Below are positions 33,681 to 43,059 of a stretch of 64,000 nt of DNA, in pieces. The position numbers were made by a program, and so were the translations under genes. Source of the DNA: Adiantum capillus-veneris (taxonomy: Eukaryota > Streptophyta > Polypodiopsida > Polypodiales > Pteridaceae); NCBI GenBank assembly GCA_014529385.2, contig CM043965.1, forward strand, positions 11,088,412-11,152,411. Reading direction: 5' to 3'. How positions within the stretch are numbered: position 1 is the stretch's first letter; every line of letters begins with the position of its first letter. The notes below the pieces were generated by a model that saw only the letters and a list, made by a program, of their open reading frames with translations, did no database searches and was not told the DNA's origin.

Positions 33681-33974
33681 CCGAAAACTCAAAAAGCGAT
33701 GGAATGGACCCTACGTGATTCATGACATATCATCTAGCGGTGCCATCAAACTTGCGACATTAGAGGGAGAGGAAATGCCTAACTGGATTAGTGGTTGTAG
33801 ACTAAAGAAATACAACTTGCCACTAACCCGAAAACTCAAAAAGCGATGGAATGGACCCTACGTGATTCATGACATATCATCTAGCGGTGCCATCAAACTT
33901 GCGACATTAGAGGGAGAGGAAATGCCTAACTGGATTAGTGGTTGCAGACTAAAGAAATACAACTTTCCACTAAC
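33681..33974 (+). repeat. 147-bp in-frame tandem duplication in integrase C-terminal domain
   Basis: Units 33681-33827 and 33828-33974 differ at two or so positions. Each encodes 49 residues of the SH3-like GPY module ('KKRWNGPYVIHDISSSG' through 'CRLKKYN'). Because the length is a multiple of three the frame is kept, giving the integrase two consecutive C-terminal DNA-binding modules. The near-identity implies a recent event. Confidence 0.95.
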
Positions 33975-35082
33975 CACAGAAATGCTTGCCAAAATACACG
34001 TTGCGAAGGAGCGCAAGAACAAAGAAAAAGAAACAAAATCTCAAGTGCAGGAGGAGGCCAAAGTCAGGATTTTAAAAAGAAAACAAGCATTACAACAACA
34101 ACTAATTCCTACACCAGCGGACACGGCTCAAATTCCTTTATCTATCATTCAAACTGATGAGAAATGGGAAACAGGAATTGATATTCGAATCAATGTCAAA
34201 CTCCCGCATGGCAGGTATCAGCGAGCATTAATTGACATAGGTGCAAGAGTGAATGCGGTCAACTTCTCCACTTACAGGATTCTTACAGATGAACCCCTCG
34301 TGCAATCCACACGTGATTCTACGAGCGGCAAACGACGCAACAATGCCAATGATGGGATAGTAAACTTACCAATCAATCTTGATGGAAATAGTTGCCCTCA
34401 TCAATTTTTCGTAATGGAAGACGGAGAAATCAGAGAATCAATATGTTTAGGAGTTCCATGGATGAGAACGTACAATGCAGTCACTGAATGGTCAGAACAT
34501 GCGTTAAGGTACACACACGACTCTAACGTGTACATGATTCCATTCGCAAAAACAGATCACGCGTGGCCAAGTATCCCCATCGACAATAAGCAACCAGCTA
34601 TTCACCCAAAAACAACCCCAAAGGTTATTCAGAAGGTCTGGATCAGGAAATCATTGCTGACCAACAAACTGAGCAAGATATGGCTACCTAAGGGCAAACT
34701 CCTGACGGAAGCAGCATCATCTCCAAAACCTTCTGAAGCTACTTCCAAGTAGAAATGGCAACCAAAAATGGATAACGCTAAAATGCCAGAGCTCGAAAGG
34801 AACACCAAAACTCAAAACACGAAGCCTGAATATTCCAAATGGCACTGGAAACCGGTGAAAACTAGAGCAGAATTGGTAATGATGCAGCAAACCACATATA
34901 AATGGGTTCCAAAAATAGTTGCCGACACAACACCCACAATCAAGGAAAGAGCAATTCAACTGCAAGCTCTCATGTTCCATAAACAGCTACCCTCGCCATC
35001 AAAAGCCACTGAACACTCATTCAGTTCCCACATCATGCAGAGCATATTGTTACCCAACGCATTGTCTCAAACATCAGAATAG
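33975..35082 (+). CDS. Second retropepsin-like domain (PR2) and W-x-P/R-K tail, element D
   Basis: After the integrase the frame continues with a charged helix ('ERKNKEKETKSQVQEEAK'). Then comes a fold-like pattern of retropepsin: 'GIDIRINVKLPHG', 'RALIDIGARVNAVNFSTY' (Asp codon at 34234) and 'ESICLGVPWMRTYN'. The triplet is D-I-G-A rather than DSG or DTG, so catalysis is doubtful. The tail has short repeats 'VWIRK', 'IWLPK' and 'YKWVPK'. A TAG at 34750-34752 breaks the frame; it ends at 35082. The same domain and tail occur in F (64000-63029), so this is an inherited part of the element. Function unknown. Confidence 0.78.
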
Positions 35083-35083
35083 G

Positions 35084-35180
35084 GGCCACATGACACGTCC
35101 ATGCATCGACACAGAGTTCAAAACCCATGCACATGCACCACCCTTCGTCGGGAAGACTCTCGGACAAGGAAGGGGGGGAG
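35084..35180 (+). other. Conserved non-coding block with internal polypurine tract, element D
   Basis: Right after the pol stop lies a block with 'ggggccacatgacacg', 'acccatgcacatgcacc' and 'cttcgtcggga', ending in AAGGAAGGGGGGGAG. Element F has the same order of words on its minus strand (60636-60516). The true 3' polypurine tract of D (40871-40885) is almost the same string. It may act as a central polypurine tract or mark the ancestral 3' end of the element. Confidence 0.75.
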
Positions 35181-36116
35181 TAACAGTCAGGGCCATTAAG
35201 AGGTCCAATGTGTATATATTTACATAATGTGTGTGTTGTTTTTTTCATTATTTAGAGTTGAGTTTTGAACAAATTCGATCAAAACCTGGCTTTTTTAGCA
35301 GTTTCCTTTTTGTATCATCCGACTAGCATAATAATGAGCTATAATGACAAATCCGGAGCATTGGGATGCTTCTAGAGAAAATATATTCTTAGGGGTGAGT
35401 ATAATAATTTTGGCTAAATTTTTGCCAGTTAATAAGTATTTTCATTTTATTGTGTTTGATTTTCGTTAATAAAACAATCTAAAATTCAAAAAAATCTCGA
35501 TCACAAGTGTCGGAATCAAGTTCTGGAAGCAAACGCCGAAGTATCATGATAAAATTATCAAGCATGGAAGATATGAAGCTAATTTGAAGATGTCAAATTT
35601 CGGCCTCAATGATCATGACTACATTTCGTCAAAATCGCATCAAACGGTCATACGACGCCGAATGATGAACGGTTCGACCCACAAGTGGTATGCAGATTAA
35701 ATCAGGATCAATGGTGAGAAAAATCAACCTGTGTTATGAAAATATCGGGAAGATATAGATCATGTAGGCCAAATTCTAGTCATTGTTCATTGTCACCTTT
35801 TGAGAGAGAAGGAGAGAGCTTTTTTGACCTAGAGAGAGCTGCCACGTTTCTACCCCGTACGGACGGTTGGAGCCAGCATTTTCACACCAGATTTCACAAG
35901 TATGTTCCCTATTAAGTAAAGATCAAGTCTATTATGCATGCAAGCGCGAATCTTTGCACAAGCGGCGAAAGGATCGAAATCAAAGTCGGATTGGGTCAAA
36001 GAGGTCGAGGGCCCTTCGAGGCATCCATACAGAACTTTTTTCAGCCACAGAACACATCAATGTGGTCCCCACAAGGTCAGGAACAAAGCCATGTGGTCAA
36101 AACCAAATTTGGTGAT

Positions 36117-36142
36117 GGTACACCGATCGCGATCGGTGTACC
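36117..36142. repeat. 26-bp perfect palindrome (extended CGATCGCGATCG)
   Basis: Half-site GGTACACCGATCG followed by its exact reverse complement, with no spacer. It is the longest member of the D palindrome family; other copies keep the 12-bp core and the right-hand GTGTACC arm but not always the left arm. Confidence 0.96.
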
Positions 36143-36237
36143 TCCCTAACAAAAACTAGGACAGATTTTGCAAAACACCTCCCCTCAACCTCGCCTACAA
36201 CCTGCTGGTGTCAAAACCAAATTTGGCCTCCATGGTA

Positions 36238-37236
36238 CGATCGCGATCGATGCCCCCACTTGCAGGTTTTGCAACTTTTGAGTTGGTCCATGCTTGGAAC
36301 TCAGTTAAAAGTACACCCTCTTGAATTTTCAAGGAAAATACACAAATTTTGCTCATAGAATGGGCCCAATTTTTCAAACACAACCAAAAAGGGAAAATTT
36401 GACCTACAACTACCCAAATCTGGTTAAAAATGATGATGGATGGTTTGGAAGAAACACTTGTCCGACTAAGGGTCAGGACAGTTGCAGAAAACCTCGGATG
36501 GATCTCAATATCTCCTACAAGTACAGATATGGTAATTTCAGTCTCGAATGATTACACAAAGCTAGAATTAGAGCCGAGGATCACTTAAGGATGCTGAAAC
36601 ATCACATGGATATCCAAGAAATGCCTGAAAAATGCACAAATCTGAAAAACCTCCTAAGACAGGGTATAAAGTGCCTGATAAGGTCAAAATCAGACAATGG
36701 AGTAGGCTGATAGTAGAAGAACATCATGGGAGCAGTGGGAGCTCCAGAACTAACTTCACTAACTCTAGGATCCAACCAAAATTCATCAGGAAAACCAAAT
36801 ATGGTTAGACTTAGTAAAATATGGTCAAATAGTGAAAAATTGCTCTAAATTGTTCATTTTAAGTCCAAACTTGAAAATAAATCATCAGTGGGCTAGGCAA
36901 GCATAGGAGATCATGACCATCTAGTTTCCCCCAAATTTGGCCTCTGTACTACGATCGCGATCGGTGTACCTAAAACCCAGAATTTGACCAAAACCTATCA
37001 GATCCCTTGTACACATCTTGTTCAAGTCACCATCCAAGTTTCAAGCCAATTGGACATCAATAACTCATAAAAAATCAGAGTCTAGTCCAAAACTCCCTTG
37101 TAACCCAGAAATGGGACCTGTAAACTCAAAAGTGGTCCAAAAGACACACAGAGTGGACCAAAATGACCCTCCAACTATCAGCAACCCACTCATATGATCA
37201 AATCCAAATTTGGCCTCTGTACTACGATCGCGATCG
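36238..37236. repeat. Palindromic repeats in D spacer (3 further copies)
   Basis: Core CGATCGCGATCG at 36238-36249, 36952-36963 and 37225-37236. The last two lie 273 bp apart, the same distance as the first pair in the leader. Every copy keeps four CpG dinucleotides in otherwise CpG-poor surroundings. Confidence 0.93.
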
Positions 37237-37442
37237 GTGTACCTCAGATCCAGAACTGGCTCAAATTTTTATCAGTCATAGCTCTATCCTTCCTAGTCCC
37301 ACTGGTGAAATATGGACAAGAATGGATGAAATTTGTTCAAGTTATGATCATTTTTAACTTTTGAACTGTTTTTACTAAAAAGTCTAAATGCAATTGATTG
37401 CGAAAAGAAAATCCTGACAGCTTATGATTCTCTTGACACAGA

Positions 37443-38516
37443 ATGCCTCGTCGAAAGAAAGACAGGCAGTGGATAGCAGCACCATATGAAGTGGAGGAGC
37501 TTGCCACAAATGAGAAGGCCCACATCTCGCATGAAATACTGGCTCAAATCCCTGCCCACATCTTCATCTCGAAGTTTAAGGATGCTGATGGCGACTTGGT
37601 AAAGACAACTATCATGCCACGGGAGATATGGACTCTCCACCAAAAGCCGGAAGTAATAGAGGCTGTGCGGGCGATACACTTGGAACAATTTTTCAGATTA
37701 CAGCCATGGGGAACAGATTACACGAGGGCCCACGAACTCATGAGCTCAATACAATATGATGGGCAGGCAATGCTCACAGACAAAGATGGGTCAAAGGTTA
37801 AAGTAAAGATCACGAAGGAGATCATCAATGAAGCCTTGCATTTCCTCCCAGGACAACACGATTTGTTAGCAAAGACAAAGTCACTAGACAATGAGAAGGC
37901 ATTCGTCAAAGCGAAGGGGAACAAATACAAATACACTGACATGATCTACGGAGAGCTGGAATTGCCGATGATATTGATATCTCAACATTTCAGAGTTCAA
38001 AAGCCTCCTCGTTACACAGAGCCAATCCTGCACATTGCCGTAGTCATGGCTCTAGCGACAACAGAAAATAGATCCATTCGTTGCAACTACAGATCTTATA
38101 TTCTGGATAATCTGATTGAAGAAAATTTGAAAAGCTCGGCAAAAAAAAAAACCTACATGAGTGCAGGGCCGATGCTAACTAGAATAGCATACCAGGCTTT
38201 GGGAATGATCGAGGATTTGCCAGCAGCCAGCTCACAAACGACCTTGATCCAAAAAGCTAAGCTGGTCGCACACTCTGTAAGGACAACACCTGGCGCTACA
38301 TCATCGCGCTCAACAAAGGCCACCAATAAAAGTTCTAGTGATGAAGAGAAAACGAAGACAGATGACGAAGGGAAGTCACAAGAGTCTAAAGATAAAGTGC
38401 CTTCAGAGTTTGAGGAAAGTGAGGAGGAAGATTCAACAAAGCCGCTTGAGAGAAAACGAGGAGAGAGAAGTGCAATACCGCAGTCTGACATGCAAAAAGC
38501 ATATGCGGAAGCCTAG
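37443..38516 (+). CDS. ORF2 N-terminal domain, element D, unknown function
   Basis: An ATG at 37443 starts 'MPRRKKDRQWIAAPYE', a basic N-terminus. A domain of about 230 residues follows ('TTIMPREIWTLHQKPEVIEA', 'HLEQFFRLQPWGTDYTRAHE', 'KVKITKEIINEALHFLPG', 'NYRSYILDNLIEENLKS'), then an acidic and Ser-rich stretch ending at TAG 38514-38516. It aligns along its length with the ORF2 start of F (57995-56782), for example 'PRE', 'DG.A..TD..G' and 'Y.a.IhDNL'. No membrane segment, signal or known catalytic motif is seen. It may be a nuclear or structural protein; the family is unknown to me. Confidence 0.75.
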   Translation: MPRRKKDRQWIAAPYEVEELATNEKAHISHEILAQIPAHIFISKFKDADGDLVKTTIMPREIWTLHQKPEVIEAVRAIHLEQFFRLQPWGTDYTRAHELMSSIQYDGQAMLTDKDGSKVKVKITKEIINEALHFLPGQHDLLAKTKSLDNEKAFVKAKGNKYKYTDMIYGELELPMILISQHFRVQKPPRYTEPILHIAVVMALATTENRSIRCNYRSYILDNLIEENLKSSAKKKTYMSAGPMLTRIAYQALGMIEDLPAASSQTTLIQKAKLVAHSVRTTPGATSSRSTKATNKSSSDEEKTKTDDEGKSQESKDKVPSEFEESEEEDSTKPLERKRGERSAIPQSDMQKAYAEA

Positions 38517-39172
38517 AAAAGAGTCGAAGAAAGACGCACCAAATTGCGGGCTGACAGACAGGCTCGAGCAGTGGAACGCAACAGGCACAAAAACGAAGAT
38601 TAGAAAGGGAAAGGCAAGAAAGGATAGAAAATGCAACTCGCCTACGGGCTGAGAAGCAAAGACTAGAAGCAGAACAAAAGTCTGCTGACGTGGACATATC
38701 CTCACAGTCCACGGAACAAACGAAGGAAAAAGACACGGCTGAAGAGCTGAATCAGGCTGAACAGCTTAAGCAGATCTAGAGAGATAGGAATCTGGAAGCG
38801 CAATGCGCGGCGGATCTCACCCACCAAAGAATAATCAGGATTCTAAAGAAAAGGAAAGCGGAAGCATCTGCTTCGCAACAAGGCGAGGAAACTTCCAAAA
38901 GGAGACATGTGCGAGAAAAATCGAGTCCGCCTCCTCCCTCGCCAAAATCACCTCCTCCCTCACCTAGAAAATCACCTCCGCCATCACCCAAATCTCCACC
39001 TCCTCCCCCTTCTCCATCGAACAAAAAACAACCAACTCCTCCCCCTTCAACCTCGCAAAAGGAAGCTTTACTACCTACAAAATCCATCGGATACCAAGAA
39101 GCATGCCAAGCACTGACTGGATTTGATTACAAGCAAACATTGCGAGAGTTAGAACGGCAATTCCAGTGTTAA
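38517..39172 (+). pseudogene. ORF2 charged and proline-rich hinge, element D
   Basis: After the TAG, coding sense continues with frame changes. A Lys/Arg/Glu-rich helix runs to about 38890, then a proline hinge with repeated 'PPPSPKSPPP' (about 38925-39050), then 'SIGYQEACQALTGFDYKQTL', ending at TAA 39170-39172. F has the same hinge ('KKPPTPPLSRKSSPPSSPPP') at the matching place. Two frames in this stretch are open and Pro-rich, so I chose the one that joins the coiled coil in phase. Confidence 0.65.
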
Positions 39173-39885
39173 TATGTGGTGTTAACTGAAAAAGAAAGGC
39201 AGGTACAAGAAGCCCGACAAAAGCAAGAATCAGGGCAAGAAGAGTTAGACAGCCTAAGAACAGAACTAGAACGCACAACGGAGGAAAGAGACCTTGAGCG
39301 GCAGCAGGCTCAGTCTCTGATCAAAGATTTGGTGGACGTCAGGACAGACCTGATTGCCAAAGAGAAAGAGTGCCAAGAGCTGACGGCCAGAGTCCAGAAA
39401 GCGACAGAGCAGCTTGCCTACGAAAGTGCAAGATTTCAAAGGCTTAGCAACTCCTACAGCATTGTCAAGGGCACTTTGACGGCTTTGATGGCTAATCAGG
39501 AACCGACTGGAGCATTGGTCTCCACATCTGACAATGCCACAGCAACGAACACTATAGTAGCGCTAAAAGCAGAGCTAGAGCAAGAAAGGCTTCAAAGACA
39601 ACTGCTCGTATCAGGAATGGTGGCCCAGACAACGGCAAACGAGTTAAAATAAAATAAGTGGAGCAGCAACTCGCTCAAGCAAGCTTTGAACTCCAGATTC
39701 AGAGACAAATTGGTGACACATTGCTAAAGGAAAAAGAAGATCTACTTGTCCAACAGCAGATCAAAGCAGACAAGGCACAGACTCAACCGCAACTGCTGCC
39801 TGGACACCATGCGACATACTTGCCTAGAACCTCACACCAAGGGCAACAGGAGCAGGAATTTGAAGGACCCGATCTGGGTATATGA
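39173..39885 (+). pseudogene. ORF2 coiled coil, element D
   Basis: A long heptad-rich, Glu/Gln/Lys-rich segment ('QEELDSLRTELERTTEERDL', 'QELTARVQKATEQLAYES', 'ALKAELEQERLQRQLLVSG') continues in phase after the TAA at 39170-39172. A frameshift near 39650 leads to 'QRQIGDTLLKEKEDLLVQQQ'. The predicted rod suggests oligomerisation. The F counterpart is at 46142-45340 and shares 'KELTLEKRQRLMLDEG'-like spacing. Confidence 0.75.
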
Positions 39886-40847
39886 GATGAACTCAGTGAA
39901 AGCATTCAGGACATGCTAGAGGGGCCAGCCAAGGAATATATGCTTTATGAAAAGAAGATACTGGAGTCAACAGCCCTGGCATATTTACAACCAGAAGAGC
40001 AGGTGAAAGGGTTTGGCCACGAATACCTCCTGTTTCCTCTGTTGTGCCATGAAGCAAATTTGTGGAAAGAAAAGATGTGGCTAGCCTTGCCACAAAACAA
40101 AGAAGGGGGTTACGAGGGCATTTCACTCACAGTGGAAGAAGCTCAGGTGCTTGTCAATGACCACCCCAAGTGGAGGCAGAAGTGGTTGGACAAAAGACCA
40201 CAGGATCTAACAAATTACCACAACGCGCCTCAACATATACAAATAGATCCTACATTCTGCCGTGTCCCTCAACGACGCACTTGGAAAGATTTCACAACAT
40301 GGAAGGGGTCAAGGCAGCACAAGCTAAATTACCCGGTTCTGACAGTGCAACAACCCCCTAGAGTGGCGTACATGGTCAGCACACTGAACTCAACAGTGAC
40401 TTTGCTATGGGATGTCCTCGATTTGGCCTGCCAGATGTTAGTAAAGATAGCTCGGATGATCGTCACCTGCATCCAGGTGTTTAAAGACACTGAAGACGAT
40501 GATCATCCGTGGAATCTATTCTTGGAAGGACACAGAGGCATCTGCTGGAATCTACAGGATTCACCCCCACGGCATATCTTGATGGCCATGTACTCCAGCT
40601 AATTTACGTGCCATCAGACTACTTGCAAACGTTTGAAGAGGCCTTCGTCACAGGATTCTTCGAAATGGATTCAAGGATTTTCCATCCCATGGCGAAGGAC
40701 CTCAAGGCAAGGTACGTGGCATACCAACACACATTATCAGAAAATCCATTCAGACAACACCAAGAAGCCCTCGAAGCCGTACTGCGAACAAGAAGCTTTT
40801 CAGCGACACTCGCTTCATTAGAGCCACATCAACGGCCAAAGCACTGA
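39886..40847 (+). pseudogene. ORF2 C-terminal W-rich domain, element D
   Basis: A TGA near 39885 interrupts the frame. The next 230 codons include 'FPLLCHEANLWKEKMWLALP', 'VNDHPKWRQKWLDKRPQDL' and a hydrophobic helix ('STVTLLWDVLDLACQMLVKI'). Near 40510 the sense moves to another frame ('DYLQTFEEAFVTGFFEMDSR'), which ends at 40847, just before the polypurine tract. 'P.WR..WL...PQ.L' and 'PLL..EA' are shared with F (45274-44966). The hydrophobic helix is too charged at its ends to call a membrane anchor with confidence. Confidence 0.7.
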
Positions 40848-40870
40848 ACATGCACAAGGGCGTGCAAGGA

Positions 40871-40885
40871 TAAGGAAGGGGGGAG
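40871..40885 (+). other. 3' polypurine tract, element D
   Basis: TAAGGAAGGGGGGAG directly precedes the LTR start TGTTTGG. The internal tract near 35166-35180 is nearly the same. Confidence 0.9.
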
Positions 40886-41785
40886 TGTTTGGCGGAAGAG
40901 GCAACAGGCGGCCGTGGCCAGAAGGACCATAATTTCCTGAGAAACCATTGTAAAATTCTTTTGTAAAGAAGCATCTCTAAGCCCGGAAATTGTCAAGGAT
41001 GTATGATTATTCTTTTGGGAGCAATTATATATTAGAGAGCCAGTTTTAAGATTAGGGGCTTATGGCCGGACAAGCCATTTTTGCAAAGACCTAATCTATA
41101 AAGGTCATTTTCTGTAAGTTTTGGATAATCTTTTTGGAGGAAAAACTAAGAAGACAACGTACGAATGAGAGCTCCTTCTTGTTCAAACTTGTAATCTTCG
41201 CCATTGCGGCTACGGTAATCCAAATTCAGTTTTGAATATTGCATTGTGTTCCTCTCCTCTTGCTCTTTCCTTCAAGTATAATCATTCAAGATTCGGTGAA
41301 GGTTTTAGACTACGTGTTTGAGGCTTTAAATCAATGTTTTGAGTGTTTATATGCGTTTTTTATGTCGTTTCGACCCTAGGAGGGGCTTTAGGGACTTTAA
41401 AACGACCCATTAGGATCAACTGTTTGCTGTTTTTGTTAACTTTGAAACGAACGATCGCGATCGTGGTACCTCTCTAGAATGCTGTGACAGTGATAGGATA
41501 TGATCCTAATAATCCCCTAAAGATTCCCTTCAAGTCAGAATAGATTTGCATGGTAAACGGGCATGACAATTATAGAGCTGAGTAGAAGAACATAGTCAGA
41601 ATACTTGACGATGATGCGTTTGATTTACTTGTAGAATTAGTAGATACATCTCATCAAATTCACTTCATTAGGCGTGACAAACTAGTGAGTTTCCATGCCT
41701 CATCCGAGTCGCTTCCCCTGTATTGATAAATATGTTGATGCTTGAGAGCTATGTTATGGACGTCCGTTGCGGCGACCCACAAACA
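40886..41785 (+). repeat. 3' LTR of element D (900 bp)
   Basis: TGTTTGG...ACAAACA, followed by the TGAAC duplication. It carries TATAAA at 41097-41102 and an unmutated palindrome core at 41452-41463. The antisense frame that reads through its right end belongs to C's integrase only up to the insertion point. Confidence 0.95.
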
Positions 41786-43059
41786 TGAACCTTCAAGTTT
41801 GCAGGTAACTTTAGCTTGTAGGCTTGGTCACTCACAACCTTAATGATCTCGAATGGTCCACAATACCTTGGGCTTAGCTTCTTATATCTGCCTAGAGATA
41901 AGTTTCTTTTCTTTGGCCGGACTCGCAGAAAAACCTTATCCCCTTCTTTGAAAGTTCTCTCTGAATGGTTCTTATCTGCATAGTGCTTCTGTCTATCCTG
42001 AGCGGCTTGAATGTCCTGGAAAATAGCTCTAGTCTGTGCTTCCATATCTTCTAACATCTTCCTAGATGCTTCTATCCTGATGGTTGGATCTGAGAAGTGC
42101 AGTGGTGCTAAACAGTCTTGTCCATAAAGAGCTTTGAAAGGTGACATTCCAAGGTAAGCATACTCCACCAAAGGTAGATATTGTAACCACTTCTTTGGCT
42201 CTTGCGAACAATAGGCTCTGAGAATGTCCTCGATGACTTGATTAACTCTTTCAGTTTGCCCATCTGTCTGTGGATGATACGCTGTACTGAAAGCTAATTG
42301 TGACCCAATAGATTGGAAAAGAGAAGTCCAAAATTTTGATGTAAACTTGGCATCTCTATCACTGACGATACGCTTGGGTAGACCATGTAACCTAAAAATC
42401 TCCTTGATGAATACCCGGCTAATATCTGAAGCAGTAAAGGTTGTCTTTACGGGTATTAGATGATCCAGTTTTGTGAGCATATCAACAACCACGAAAACAA
42501 AATCATAACCTACTGTAGAAGGTAATCCTGTAACAAAATCCATAGTGATGCATTCCCATTTCATCTGGGGTATGTCAAGAGGTTGAAGTTGCCCTGGTAA
42601 CTTGATTCTTTCGGCCTTTATCCTCTGACAAAAAAGATATTGCCTCACATAGCGAAGTATGTCTCCTTTCATTCCAGACCAAAAATAACTCCTCGTGACA
42701 TCATGAAGAGTCTTAGCATAGCCTGGATGTCCAGATGTAGGGCTATCGTGTGCTTCATACAGAATAGCCTTCTTTAGAGCTGGGTCTCTGGGTACACAGA
42801 GTCTATGTCTGTAGTAAAGACATCCTCCCATAAGAGAGTAATCTTTAGCTTCAGGCATCTTATTCTGCTGAACTAATGATACTATACGTTGGTACTCTGG
42901 ATCCACCAAGGATGCTTCCTTGATTCTATCCCAGATAGGGTTATTTGGAATAGAGATAGCGTCGAGAAAAGATTTTCGGCTAAGACCATCTGCAACTGCA
43001 TTTTCCTTGCCTGGTCTATACTTTATGTCAAGGTCATATTCCTGTAATAGCTCTACCCA
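41786..43059 (-). pseudogene. pol: Integrase, chromovirus C (proximal piece)
   Basis: The minus-strand frame shows 'AHDSPTSGHPGYAKTLHD', the core with 'TMDFVTGLPS', '[11 protein letters not shown]' and 'TDGQTERVNQ', and the GPY module up to 'ANLKVH', where D is inserted. About eight codons around 'NSSEHRSI' are missing ('VEYAYLGMSPF'), an in-frame deletion. The first zinc Cys is replaced ('YLFCQRIK'). The frame is shared with RT across a TGA near 43058. Confidence 0.92.

Larger units (their letters stand above)
35181..37442 (+). other. Non-coding spacer between pol and ORF2, element D
   Basis: This is 2.3 kb without a convincing reading frame. It carries a TATA-like 'tgtatatatttac' near 35210 and four palindromes (36117-36142, 36238-36249, 36952-36963, 37225-37236) in the same context words as the leader ('ccaaatttggcctc...tac' before, 'GGTGTACCT' after). 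It ends 'tctcttgacacag' directly before the ORF2 ATG, which could be a splice acceptor. Confidence 0.8.
23016..41785 (+). mobile_element. Element D: giant Tat/Athila-like retrotransposon with ORF2 module
   Basis: D is an 18.8-kb + strand LTR retrotransposon nested in the integrase of C, with a perfect 5-bp duplication. Order: LTR, tRNA-Asp-type primer site, 1.8-kb leader, gag, protease, RT, RNase H, integrase without chromodomain, a second protease-like domain, an internal polypurine block, a 2.3-kb palindrome-bearing spacer, ORF2 of about 3.4 kb, polypurine tract, LTR. Lack of a chromodomain, the primer type and the extra 3' ORF point to the Tat/Athila branch of Ty3/gypsy. Gag-pol carries several stops and frameshifts. 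Confidence 0.94.

Noticed and set aside
36117-37236. Palindrome copies considered as a CRISPR array
   Set aside because: Spacing is irregular (114-714 bp), flanks are themselves related and the host is a plant.
40350-40480. Hydrophobic helix in D ORF2 as an envelope transmembrane anchor
   Set aside because: The stretch is interrupted by charged residues, no signal peptide or glycosylation-rich ectodomain is seen, and the F copy ends before this region.
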